Shown: positions 1-7,248, counted from the stretch's first letter. The stretch: DNA of 8,948 nt from Bacteroidales bacterium Bact_23 (GCA_001603685.1 LUZO01000199.1:1-8948); one strand, 5' to 3'. A program made the numbers and translations. Notes: generated by a model from the sequence alone, not told the origin.

Positions 1-2
1 AA

Positions 3-65
3 GCGTGGGTACCTCAGGACCATATCATCCGCCTGCCGGCCTTTAAAAAAATAAAAAAGAGTTGA
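3..65 (+). CDS. 3' end of an upstream gene (partial, tentative)
   Basis: One plus-strand frame is open from the window edge to a TGA at 63-65 and reads AWVPQDHIIRLPAFKKIKKS. The codons up to about position 41 have G/C-rich third positions like the real genes in this window, and composition turns sharply AT-rich just after the stop, as expected at a gene end. The tail is basic and lysine-rich, a common C-terminus. Only 20 residues are visible, so no family can be named. The two other plus frames also run into stops in this stretch. A minus-strand start at 23-21 reading out of the window is a weaker alternative. Confidence 0.35.
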   Translation, partial: AWVPQDHIIRLPAFKKIKKS

Positions 66-143
66 ATTATAAGAAAAAATAAACCTCCTGTCTGATAAAA
101 ATATTCAATACAAAATAGCAATCAATTATTAAATAAGTAACTG

Positions 144-159
144 GATATCAATTGTTATC
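144..159. promoter_or_regulatory. 16-base near-perfect inverted repeat, operator-like
   Basis: The sequence GATATCAATTGTTATC is a dyad centred between 151 and 152, with GATA/TATC arms and a CAATTG core. Only the pair 148/155 breaks the symmetry. It lies about 125 bases upstream of the putative -7 element of the deacetylase gene, in AT-rich DNA where such dyads also arise by chance. The half-site word GATATCA recurs at 186-192, 42 bases away. A transcription-factor site is an inference. Confidence 0.25.
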
Positions 160-169
160 ATATGAATAA

Positions 170-189
170 CGGAAGATAATCCGAAGATA
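170..189. repeat. Direct repeat with 11-base period
   Basis: CGGAAGATA at 170-178 is followed by CCGAAGATA at 181-189, one mismatch in nine with an 11-base period. Helical-turn direct repeats are the usual geometry of response-regulator binding sites, and this one sits in the leader upstream of the deacetylase. No regulator is encoded beside it, so the role is speculative. Confidence 0.25.
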
Positions 190-256
190 TCAGGACTCAT
201 TATGAAGCAGATTATTTGTGTCGGGCACAGAACTAACAGTTATGTAATCCAATGCA

Positions 257-291
257 TTTTTCCGCTTTCGCCTGAAGTTTGTTTACCTTCG
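257..291 (+). promoter_or_regulatory. Possible Bacteroidota-type promoter for the deacetylase
   Basis: TACCTTCG at 284-291 differs from the Bacteroidota -7 consensus TAnnTTTG at one base and lies 21 bases before the ATG at 313. The expected -33 TTTG is not clean; only a T-rich run (257-261) lies near the right distance. The predicted leader is short and has no Shine-Dalgarno sequence, which is normal in this phylum. Confidence 0.35.
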
Positions 292-312
292 TAACCTGTA
301 ACCCAAACATTC

Positions 313-930
313 ATGTACGCTGCAAAATCGCCTGCACTGTTGCGGATACTCACCCGCAAAAGCCTGGTCTGGGATATTCCGGACAGGGAAAAGGAGATAT
401 TTCTGACCTTCGACGACGGCCCGGTTCCGGGAATTACGCCTGAGGTACTGAAGATTCTGGATCAATATCAGGCGAAGGCAAGCTTTTTCTGTGTGGGCGA
501 CAATGTGAGAAAATCGCCTGAAGTCTATCAGCAGGTGCTGGATGCGGGCCACGCCACCGGAAACCATACCTTCCACCACCTGAACGGCTGGAAAACACCC
601 CTGAAAGCCTATCTTGACGATATCGCCCTCTGCAGCGAAGTGGTTCACAGCAGGCTGTTCCGCCCGCCATACGGCAGAATCAGACCCTCGTACATCGCAC
701 CGGTACGCCAGGATTACAAAATCATCATGTGGTCGGTGATTACCGGCGATTTCGACCGTGAAACCACAAGGGAGAAGGTACTGAGCAACGCCCTGAACCA
801 TACTAAAAGTGGCAGCATTGTGGTATTTCACGACAGCCTTAAAGCCGCCGATCGCCTGTTATATGCCCTGCCCCGGTTTCTCGAAGCGTTCAGAAACAAA
901 GGCTATACCTTTTCGGTGCTTACCGCCTGA
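313..930 (+). CDS. Polysaccharide deacetylase family protein (CE4/NodB domain)
   Basis: A 205-residue protein that is almost entirely a NodB homology domain. CE4 enzymes use a divalent metal to remove N- or O-acetyl groups from sugars such as N-acetylglucosamine in peptidoglycan, chitin-like polymers or exopolysaccharide. All expected motifs are visible: TFDDGP at 32-37 (catalytic and metal Asp), HTFHH at 85-89 (metal His pair), RPPYG at 117-121, MWSVITGDFD at 139-148, and IVVFHD at 169-174 with the C-terminal catalytic His173. The stretch around GWKT (92-95) and LFRPPYG resembles a short Bacteroidota subfamily; as I recall, relatives often have Asp where Ser141 follows Trp140. There is no signal peptide or membrane segment, so the product looks cytoplasmic or exported by a non-obvious route. 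The ATG at 313 fits the putative promoter; the family is usually about this length. It converges on the CotH gene with a 6-base gap. The family is secure; the substrate is unknown. Confidence 0.9.
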   Translation: MYAAKSPALLRILTRKSLVWDIPDREKEIFLTFDDGPVPGITPEVLKILDQYQAKASFFCVGDNVRKSPEVYQQVLDAGHATGNHTFHHLNGWKTPLKAYLDDIALCSEVVHSRLFRPPYGRIRPSYIAPVRQDYKIIMWSVITGDFDRETTREKVLSNALNHTKSGSIVVFHDSLKAADRLLYALPRFLEAFRNKGYTFSVLTA

Positions 931-936
931 TTTCGC

Positions 937-3294
937 CTAATTCACAACCACAAACCTCACGGCCTGCGGATAGCCTCCGGCATTCAGCTTCAGCAACCAG
1001 ACTCCCGGTTTCAGATTAACGGAAACCGAATTCACGGGGCTTTTTTCCAGCTTCACCGTTGCAACATGCTGTCCGGCAAGATTGAAAATATCACCGCTTG
1101 CAGGCATGATTTCCGGCATATCGGTATGAATAACCAGTCTGCCCTGCGAATATGAAGCGGTTACCTGAGGCAGAATCAGTGACGGATCATTAATACCGGC
1201 TGAGGCCAGCTTTCCGGTGGTAATGTCTTCCCAGGTATTGATGGCCGGGCTCTTGATGGTGACGGTCAGATCGGAATAATTCACGGGCGGTTCGCTGAGA
1301 ACCAGATTAATCTCTGTAAAACTCACAAATTCAACGCTTTGAATTTTTAAACTAACCGGAGCATTATTGAGGACGAAATCGCCCTTCTTAAGAACGGGAG
1401 ATCTGAAGAAATCGCCGTATAACTGAACCCTTAGCTTATTGCCTTCGGGTGAGATACCGGCCCACGGGCTCAGCAGTTCGCCCGGCATATTTTCATCCAT
1501 CCACTGAAGACGGTTGAACAGATAGTTTCTGAAATACTCAACCTCATCCTCATAGGTGTTGTTTTCCCAGAACAGATTCGGCCACACATACTTGCCGAGT
1601 ATATCCCAGCGGCCGAAGTTCCGTTCTTTCGGCCCGTTGAGTTCCTGCGCCAGCGAATCTATAGCCGATTCAAAAAAGGCATTGGTAATTGCACTTTCCC
1701 TGAGACCCCTCCAGCGGGTATAAACCAGATTCACAAAGTACTCATCCTCCATCAGGCGCTCCCACCAGTACATCATATCCGGTTTGCCATTATTTACCAG
1801 GGCATATTGCCATTCCCAGGCATCAGCGCCTTCGGGCCAGTATTCAACATTACCGTATCCAAAGTTAAAATCCCAGGGCGGGCCTGCAAATAATTTACCT
1901 CCGTCGCTGTCCCTGTGTTTATAGAAATAGGTGCTAAACTGGTAATTGTCAACATCCTTGCTCACTTCGTTTATCAGCAGCATTTCAGCAAACGAAGGCG
2001 CATCCATAAATTTTATGTAACCTGTCTCCCTGTCAAGGAAATTATCACCTGCCAGAACCGCCTCTGCCTCATTTATATAGTCGCGGATATACTCCCGCTG
2101 GGGCTGGTTGATGTATTTAATTTTCGGATAGAAATACTGAAAAGTGGTAGGTGTTACATCCGGATAAGGCGGAACCACCGGCGAATCCCAGCCATGCTCA
2201 TCGGGAATATAATCCGGTTTTATTTTTTCAACCCTTACGATATAACCTCCGGTCAGATTCTCTCCTGAAACGGTTTCAGGTTTCAGTTTTGCGATATTCA
2301 GGCGGTTTTTATCCTGCTTTATTCGCTCCAGCAACACATAAACTCCTTTGTAATCGCCATTCACCACCACTTCGCAAAAGCGTGCACGGGATGCATAGCC
2401 TTCCATCTTGCGGGCCATTTCAAAGGTAATCAGATTCCTGAGCATCGTTTTGTCGGGAAAGGGCGCATACAACACCCAGTCGTTCTCCTTTGGCAAGCCC
2501 AGCAACGGCACATTCAGGTTTTCGCCGTCAGCATCGCGGGTCTCGAACGAATAGGATTTTTTAGGGTATATCTGCGATGACTGCCCTCTGACTTCTATAC
2601 CTATAAAACCGTCATAATGATTGAACGGATCGGTAAGTTTGTTGATGTTTCCGTTGCCATTCCATATAATCCCAAGATGTCCGTCAACCTTTGGATCATC
2701 GGGAATGGACACCCCGTAGGTATTGATGACAAATATGGGAAAATGTGTTTCAAGCACCAGCGTATCAGGCACTTCCATCAGAATATCGTCGATATACCAC
2801 TCATTGCCCTCTTCTTCACCATCCAGATCGCAGAATATCTGCATACGGGTCAGGTTATCATAAGCCATTCCGCTGAAGTCGAAAACCAGATCCGTCCATT
2901 GTCCGGGAACCGGTGTTGCAACCACCCCCGAAGAACACTGACAATCTTCGCTTTCGAATTTCAATAACACATCTCCGCCGGTTTCGGGCGCCAGAACTTT
3001 GATTCTGTACCGCGGATTCGCATCAAAATCGACCGGATTATCAAGTTCACAACTGATATAATTATGAGGAACTTCTGAGGTAACCAGCTTAAAGCACTTT
3101 TCCGAAGAATTTACCGTATCCGGCGCAGGATTATCAACAACTTCGCCGGTAGCGAAATACACAGCCCAATCTCTTGTAATTCCATCCCAATTCGAAATCG
3201 TATCATAAGTCTGTGAATTAACAGCACTTACCCAAATGACAGAAAGAAAGAATATTATGGAAGCCACCCGGATACGAAAAGAAAAACCCATCAT
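937..3294 (-). CDS. Secreted CotH-type kinase-like protein with T9SS sorting domain
   Basis: A 785-residue protein. It has a signal peptide (about 1-28: basic FRIR, a hydrophobic core, cleavage near NSQ). A beta-rich region at about 30-175, ending in WYIDDI, resembles galactose-binding or carbohydrate-binding beta-sandwiches. A CotH domain spans about 180-600. A beta region near 610-700 precedes a type-A T9SS sorting tail (about 710-785, ending GVWLLKL...AVRFVVVN). CotH hallmarks visible are RGQSS at 236-240, PKKSYSFE at 244-251, NDWVLYAP at 271-278, NEVSKDVDNY at 442-451 and GPPWDFNFGYGN at 471-482. CotH proteins are atypical secreted kinases, known from Bacillus spore-coat protein phosphorylation. 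Asp475 is probably the metal-binding Asp; the next acidic position is Asn477 (DFN rather than DFD), so activity is not assured. The sorting tail predicts export by T9SS to the cell surface or medium. ATG ATG at the start leaves a one-codon ambiguity. It has its own strong promoter (3326-3357), 48 bases below the M1 peptidase gene. Confidence 0.88.
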   Translation of the reverse strand: MMGFSFRIRVASIIFFLSVIWVSAVNSQTYDTISNWDGITRDWAVYFATGEVVDNPAPDTVNSSEKCFKLVTSEVPHNYISCELDNPVDFDANPRYRIKVLAPETGGDVLLKFESEDCQCSSGVVATPVPGQWTDLVFDFSGMAYDNLTRMQIFCDLDGEEEGNEWYIDDILMEVPDTLVLETHFPIFVINTYGVSIPDDPKVDGHLGIIWNGNGNINKLTDPFNHYDGFIGIEVRGQSSQIYPKKSYSFETRDADGENLNVPLLGLPKENDWVLYAPFPDKTMLRNLITFEMARKMEGYASRARFCEVVVNGDYKGVYVLLERIKQDKNRLNIAKLKPETVSGENLTGGYIVRVEKIKPDYIPDEHGWDSPVVPPYPDVTPTTFQYFYPKIKYINQPQREYIRDYINEAEAVLAGDNFLDRETGYIKFMDAPSFAEMLLINEVSKDVDNYQFSTYFYKHRDSDGGKLFAGPPWDFNFGYGNVEYWPEGADAWEWQYALVNNGKPDMMYWWERLMEDEYFVNLVYTRWRGLRESAITNAFFESAIDSLAQELNGPKERNFGRWDILGKYVWPNLFWENNTYEDEVEYFRNYLFNRLQWMDENMPGELLSPWAGISPEGNKLRVQLYGDFFRSPVLKKGDFVLNNAPVSLKIQSVEFVSFTEINLVLSEPPVNYSDLTVTIKSPAINTWEDITTGKLASAGINDPSLILPQVTASYSQGRLVIHTDMPEIMPASGDIFNLAGQHVATVKLEKSPVNSVSVNLKPGVWLLKLNAGGYPQAVRFVVVN

Positions 3295-3325
3295 TTCAAA
3301 AATTTTTAATGCAATTTTAAGGCGT

Positions 3326-3357
3326 CAAAGGTAGTATAGCGTTTATTGTTTCACAAA
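3326..3357 (-). promoter_or_regulatory. Consensus Bacteroidota promoter for the CotH gene
   Basis: On the minus strand TTTG (3357-3354) is followed after exactly 20 bases by TACCTTTG (3333-3326). This matches the -33 TTTG and -7 TAnnTTTG elements of the Bacteroidota housekeeping sigma factor without a mismatch. The CotH ATG lies 31 bases below the -7 element, giving a short AT-rich leader with no Shine-Dalgarno sequence. The -33 element lies within the last codons of the M1 peptidase gene, so CotH can be transcribed on its own as well as by read-through. Confidence 0.65.
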
Positions 3358-5268
3358 TCTGCTTCCGGTTTTTTTGCCCGAAATTTCGATTTCAATAAAA
3401 TAAACTCCAGATGCAAGATATTCAATATCAAACTTAATGCCAAGATTATCAATAATGTAGTGTACATCAATTTTCCTTCCCTTAACATCAAACAGGCCTA
3501 TCTTTTCGGGTGTATTGTTCAGTTCAATCCGCAACCATGAACCGGCCGGGTTGGGATAAATCTTTATTGCGTCCGTATCATCAATTATCTGATAACTATT
3601 CCCTTTGGTAATCAGCCATTGTTCGGGATCCACAAATACGGAATCAATCATGAAACCGGGTTGAATTTTCCAACTCTGGCCGTTTTCGGTATGATGAAAT
3701 ATCAGGGTAGTATCCCCTTTTGCTCCTTTGAACCTGACCGGAACCGGCATCTCAAAGAACGACACCGAAGGATGTGACTGTCGCTGGGTCAGCACTGCCA
3801 CATACTCGTAATTTCCAAGTGCCGTGCACTTTACATGCCACGAGGGATACCCCTCGCCATAAAGCCAGTCGTCGAAAAACCAGCTCAGGTCGCTCCCATG
3901 AACCGCTTCAAGATGGGCTTTCAGATCGGCAGTACCGGCATATCCAAACCGCAGGCGGGGATCGTTCAGATAGTTACGGCAGGCCTGGTAAAACGCCTCA
4001 TCGCCCATGATATGGCGGAGCATATGCAGCAGCAAGGAAGCCTTGTAATAGGTGAGCCGCGAATCGAAAAGGCGGTTCACATTGGCAGTATCAGGACAAT
4101 AGACCGTTCCTCCCGGTTCGGATGTAACATAATCAATGGCCAGCGTTTTCCAGCGCGGCCACCAGTAACCGTCAAAAAGGTGTTCGTACGACATTCCTGC
4201 CAGATAGGTGGCAAATCCTTCGTTCAGCCACACATCTTTCCAGGAGTTCAGCGTAATGGCATCGCCAAACCACTGATGTGCCAGCTCGTGGGCAATAATC
4301 TCATAATCAAACCTTCCCATGAACGACATGGTCTGATGCTCCATACCTCCTCCCCACCCGAACTGCGCATGGCCGTACTTCTCGGCGGCAAACGGATAAG
4401 GCCCGAAGAATCTGCTGAAAAGCTCAACCAGCTCAGCGGTTACCGCCGTCTGGCGTATGGCGGCGCTTTTATTCTCGGGATACACATAATTCAGGATCTG
4501 CACCGGTTTTCCATTTACAATGGCTGTTTCGGAATAGGTCTCGTAATTGGTTACCGCCACCGCAATCAGATAGGGCGCCACCGGGTAACGGTGCTTCCAG
4601 TGGCAGGTACGGATTCCGCCGGCCACCAACTCGCCGACCAGAATGCCGTTTGAGGCGGCACGGTATAATTCGGGAGAATGAACTATCATATCAACTGAAT
4701 CGGCCTTATCGGTGAGGTCGTTCTTTCCGGGCCACCAGTCGCGGCAGCCGAATGGTTCGGACAAGGTCCAGAACGCAGGCACTCCCTCATGCAGATGCCG
4801 GCCCACCGACCCGAAGCCCGCATCCATTGGCGGAACGCCATGGTAAAACACCTCTGCCGTTGCATGTTCTCCCTCCTGAATTCCGGCAGGAAGGGCAATC
4901 CGAAGGTCGAAATCTCCATTGTGAACGAAAAGGACTCTCAAGCCATTGCACAACACTGAATCAACGGTAAAACCGGTGGATAATTCCATGCGGATTCCCG
5001 GAGCGGGATCGCCGGTCAGGACAAAAGCCGTAAGTACCGACCCCGAAATTTCGTCGATGGAAGGGTCAATATTCAGGTCGAAGCGCAGGGAAGTGACATC
5101 ATAATTCCAGGGCTCAGCGCTTTCTGCAGCCGATATTTGCCGGAAGTACATCAGTTTCTCCCTGCTTTTGTCCACCCCCGAACCCAGAATAACCTGAGCC
5201 TTTGTCATCTGTGGCTGAAAGCCGGATAAAAGCACAATAACTGACCAGAAAACCGCTTGCCTGAACAT
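3343..5268 (-). CDS. Secreted M1 family zinc aminopeptidase with T9SS sorting domain
   Basis: A 641-residue protein with a signal peptide (about 1-25, cleavage near TKAQ), an M1 N-terminal beta-saddle domain (about 50-245), the catalytic domain (about 250-475), a beta-rich segment (about 480-555) and a type-A T9SS tail (about 566-641, opening IKIYPNPAG). Catalytic features are complete: HELAH at 327-331, with the third zinc ligand Glu350 at the expected spacing within WLNEGFATY, and a Tyr407/Tyr408-Lys pair matching the transition-state Tyr. The exopeptidase motif is GGMEH (307-311) in place of GAMEN; Glu310, which would bind the substrate N-terminus, is kept. M1 enzymes remove N-terminal residues from peptides; here probably at the cell surface for peptide scavenging. 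The large ERAP1-type C-terminal domain is absent, as in short bacterial members. The leader carries AAAGGA five bases before ATG. It is divergent from the lipoprotein gene and immediately upstream of CotH. Confidence 0.93.
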   Translation of the reverse strand: MFRQAVFWSVIVLLSGFQPQMTKAQVILGSGVDKSREKLMYFRQISAAESAEPWNYDVTSLRFDLNIDPSIDEISGSVLTAFVLTGDPAPGIRMELSTGFTVDSVLCNGLRVLFVHNGDFDLRIALPAGIQEGEHATAEVFYHGVPPMDAGFGSVGRHLHEGVPAFWTLSEPFGCRDWWPGKNDLTDKADSVDMIVHSPELYRAASNGILVGELVAGGIRTCHWKHRYPVAPYLIAVAVTNYETYSETAIVNGKPVQILNYVYPENKSAAIRQTAVTAELVELFSRFFGPYPFAAEKYGHAQFGWGGGMEHQTMSFMGRFDYEIIAHELAHQWFGDAITLNSWKDVWLNEGFATYLAGMSYEHLFDGYWWPRWKTLAIDYVTSEPGGTVYCPDTANVNRLFDSRLTYYKASLLLHMLRHIMGDEAFYQACRNYLNDPRLRFGYAGTADLKAHLEAVHGSDLSWFFDDWLYGEGYPSWHVKCTALGNYEYVAVLTQRQSHPSVSFFEMPVPVRFKGAKGDTTLIFHHTENGQSWKIQPGFMIDSVFVDPEQWLITKGNSYQIIDDTDAIKIYPNPAGSWLRIELNNTPEKIGLFDVKGRKIDVHYIIDNLGIKFDIEYLASGVYFIEIEISGKKTGSRFVKQ

Positions 5269-5285
5269 AAAATTCCTTTGTGATG

Positions 5286-5293
5286 TAAAAGTA
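5286..5293 (-). promoter_or_regulatory. Possible -7 element of the M1 peptidase gene
   Basis: TACTTTTA on the minus strand (5293-5286) matches TAnnTTTG at all but the last base and lies 17 bases before the ATG. No clear -33 TTTG is present 19-21 bases further upstream. It is followed by an unusual purine stretch AAAGGA (5279-5274), a possible ribosome-binding site that supports the start at 5268. Confidence 0.3.
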
Positions 5294-5377
5294 ATGAAAA
5301 ACGGTGAATCTCCGGCCCGGTATCTGTTGTCTGATTTCCCCGGAATGGGGAGAAGTTACATATCGCGCCGTCAACAA

Positions 5378-5388
5378 GGTGAGTCACC
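5378..5388. promoter_or_regulatory. 11-base perfect palindrome in the divergent spacer
   Basis: GGTGAGTCACC is perfectly symmetric around the central base 5383. It lies in the 198-base spacer between the divergent M1 peptidase and lipoprotein genes, 29 bases above the putative -33 of the lipoprotein promoter. A second inverted pair, GGCCCGGT (5314-5321) and ACCGGGCC (5386-5393), overlaps it. A small hairpin, TCCCC/GGGGA with a five-base loop, sits at 5337-5351. The position suits an operator acting on one or both genes, but this is inferred from symmetry alone. Confidence 0.3.
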
Positions 5389-5416
5389 GGGCCCGCAAAA
5401 GAAATACTCCGGACAA

Positions 5417-5449
5417 ATTCGGGGCTTCTCCCAAAAATTGCCATCTTTG
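5417..5449 (+). promoter_or_regulatory. Likely Bacteroidota-type promoter for the Ig-like lipoprotein
   Basis: CATCTTTG at 5442-5449 matches TAnnTTTG at seven of eight positions. It is preceded after 20 bases by ATTCG (5417-5421), a weak -33 match. The ATG at 5467 follows 17 bases later, with no Shine-Dalgarno sequence in the leader. Confidence 0.42.
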
Positions 5450-5466
5450 CAAAAGCAAATCACGAT

Positions 5467-7248
5467 ATGCGCCTTCTCAAAACCAAAAAAACGAACTTTT
5501 TCAGGCTTCTGCTTCCGGCATTTCTGCTGCTGGGCTCCTGTGCCATTCCCGTGGCTCCCACCGGCGGGCCAAAAGACGAAACTCCGCCGGAGGTTGTGCG
5601 TTCGGCGCCGAAGAATCAGAGCGTCAATTTCGAAGGCGACCGCATTGTACTCTCTTTCAGTGAATATGTGAACCTGAAGGACATCAACAACCAATTGATG
5701 GTCTCCCCACCGCTGGAGGAGCAGCCCGATTTTGTGATGAGGGGCAAACACCTGACGGTAAAACTGAAAGAACCGCTTAAAGAAAATACAACCTATAACT
5801 TCTTTTTCGGCGATGCCATTGTGGATATCACCGAAGGCAATCCGCTGCAGAACTACAACTTCACCTTCTCCACCGGCCCGGTGATTGATTCGCTCAGCAT
5901 GAGCGGAAAGGTGATTGATGCATTTACGCTTCAGCCGGTAAAAGGAGCGTATCTTATGCTGTATGAGAACACCGCCGACTCCACCCCATACAAAACCAGG
6001 CCTTATTACATTGCAAGAACCTCGCAAAGCGGCGAATTCAGGCTCGGCAACCTGCGCCACAACAAATACCTGATGTTTGCGCTGAACGACATCAACTCGA
6101 ATTACATTTACGATATGCCCACCGAGGACATCGGCTTCTCCGACTCACTGGTGGAACCCGACCTGCCGCAGAAGAAAGAGGCTCACATACCTGACACACT
6201 AAACCGTGCGGCAGTTGCGGATACCTCTGCCGTTCAATCACCGGCTGCCGCCGATTCCCTGCTTCTGCCCGCCACCGATTCGTTGCCGGTAATGCAACAG
6301 GTAAAACTTTCTCCGGCAAAAAGCCACCTTATCCGGCTGTTCCGCGAGGTGGATACCACCCAGCGGCTGATGAAAGGAGCGCTGATCCGCGAAAAGGTAA
6401 TAGCGCTCTACTTCCGCCGGCCAACCGTAAATCCGGTAATCCGGGCAATCTCCCCGCCACTGGAAGAGGCCTGGGGGATGACCGGTTTCAACGCCACCCG
6501 CGACTCACTCACCCTTTGGGTTACCAACATTGCATCCGACAGCCTGACGCTTGAAATCTCGGACAACAACACAATCCTCGACACCCTCGAACTCGCCCTG
6601 AAACCTGCACCGGTCAGAGGCAGGGCACCAAAGCCCGCAAACAAGCCGGAACTGCGGTCGAACCTCATTGGAAACAAAGTAAGGCCCGACCGGCCGCTGA
6701 TCATAACCCTCTCAGATCCCGTCAGGGAAGCCGATTTCTCCCGTATAACCCTGTTTCAGGATACCGTTCAGGTAAATCCGGCCATCTCCTTCACCGATTC
6801 TCTGCAAACCAGGCTGCAAATCGCCCACCGTTGGCAGACAACCGCAATTTATCAGCTAACCCTGAGAGATAGCGCCCTGATTACGGTTTTTGGCCATGTT
6901 GCCGACAGCACCCTATTGAAATTCAAGGCTATGACCGAAGAAGAAACCGGATCCATAAAACTGAACATCAAGGTACCCGGCGAAGGAGATCATTATATCA
7001 TCCAACTGCTTGGCGACAAGGAGAGCATCCTGGATCAGCGCCACATAACCACGAACACTTCTCTGGAATTCAAATACCTGCGTCCCGGTAAGTTCCGTTT
7101 CAAAGCCATTGCCGACCTCAACGGGAACGGCCGGTGGGATACCGGCAATTATCTTTTAAAGAAACAACCGGAACCTGTCTTCTATTTCTCAAAGGATCTG
7201 GAACTCCGCGCCAACTGGACCATGGAAGAAGACTGGAAAATAGAGTAG
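5467..7248 (+). CDS. Ig-like (SbsA/Big_5-type) domain lipoprotein
   Basis: A 593-residue predicted lipoprotein: basic N-terminus, hydrophobic segment, and lipobox LGSC with lipidation on Cys25. The mature start CAIPVAPTGGPKDETPP is characteristic of a widespread Bacteroidota family of uncharacterised envelope proteins. An SbsA Ig-like domain at about 38-136 (PPEVVRSAPKNQSVNF ... YNFTFSTG) is followed by a transthyretin-like beta domain at about 145-225 and a Ser/Asp/Ala/Pro-rich linker at about 230-280. A second Ig-like region lies at about 320-490 and a C-terminal beta domain at about 495-590. Both small beta domains carry a D-x-N-x-N-x-x-[YW]-D loop (208-216 and 550-558) resembling calcium-binding loops. 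No acidic surface-export signal directly follows Cys25, so a periplasm-facing lipoprotein is as likely as a surface one. There is no catalytic motif; a structural or binding role in the envelope is inferred. It is divergent from the M1 peptidase, with a putative promoter just upstream. Confidence 0.85.
   Translation: MRLLKTKKTNFFRLLLPAFLLLGSCAIPVAPTGGPKDETPPEVVRSAPKNQSVNFEGDRIVLSFSEYVNLKDINNQLMVSPPLEEQPDFVMRGKHLTVKLKEPLKENTTYNFFFGDAIVDITEGNPLQNYNFTFSTGPVIDSLSMSGKVIDAFTLQPVKGAYLMLYENTADSTPYKTRPYYIARTSQSGEFRLGNLRHNKYLMFALNDINSNYIYDMPTEDIGFSDSLVEPDLPQKKEAHIPDTLNRAAVADTSAVQSPAAADSLLLPATDSLPVMQQVKLSPAKSHLIRLFREVDTTQRLMKGALIREKVIALYFRRPTVNPVIRAISPPLEEAWGMTGFNATRDSLTLWVTNIASDSLTLEISDNNTILDTLELALKPAPVRGRAPKPANKPELRSNLIGNKVRPDRPLIITLSDPVREADFSRITLFQDTVQVNPAISFTDSLQTRLQIAHRWQTTAIYQLTLRDSALITVFGHVADSTLLKFKAMTEEETGSIKLNIKVPGEGDHYIIQLLGDKESILDQRHITTNTSLEFKYLRPGKFRFKAIADLNGNGRWDTGNYLLKKQPEPVFYFSKDLELRANWTMEEDWKIE

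Noticed and set aside
202..294. 30-codon plus-strand open frame in the spacer before the deacetylase
   Set aside because: It has no homology I recognise and no ribosome-binding site, its codon use is unlike its neighbours, and it runs through the putative -7 element.
283..831. 182-residue minus-strand open frame opposite the deacetylase
   Set aside because: The opposite strand encodes all five CE4 motifs in order. This frame shows no domain and overlaps the putative deacetylase promoter.
3835..4653. 272-residue open frame on the plus strand antisense to the M1 peptidase gene
   Set aside because: It has no recognisable motifs and lies entirely within a gene carrying an intact zinc site and sorting tail. 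Long antisense frames are common opposite such genes.
5371..6060. 229-residue minus-strand open frame overlapping the spacer and the 5' part of the lipoprotein gene
   Set aside because: Its translation is rich in Cys, His and Arg, typical of antisense reading. It overlaps the clear lipobox and Ig-like domain on the other strand and would run over the divergent promoter region.
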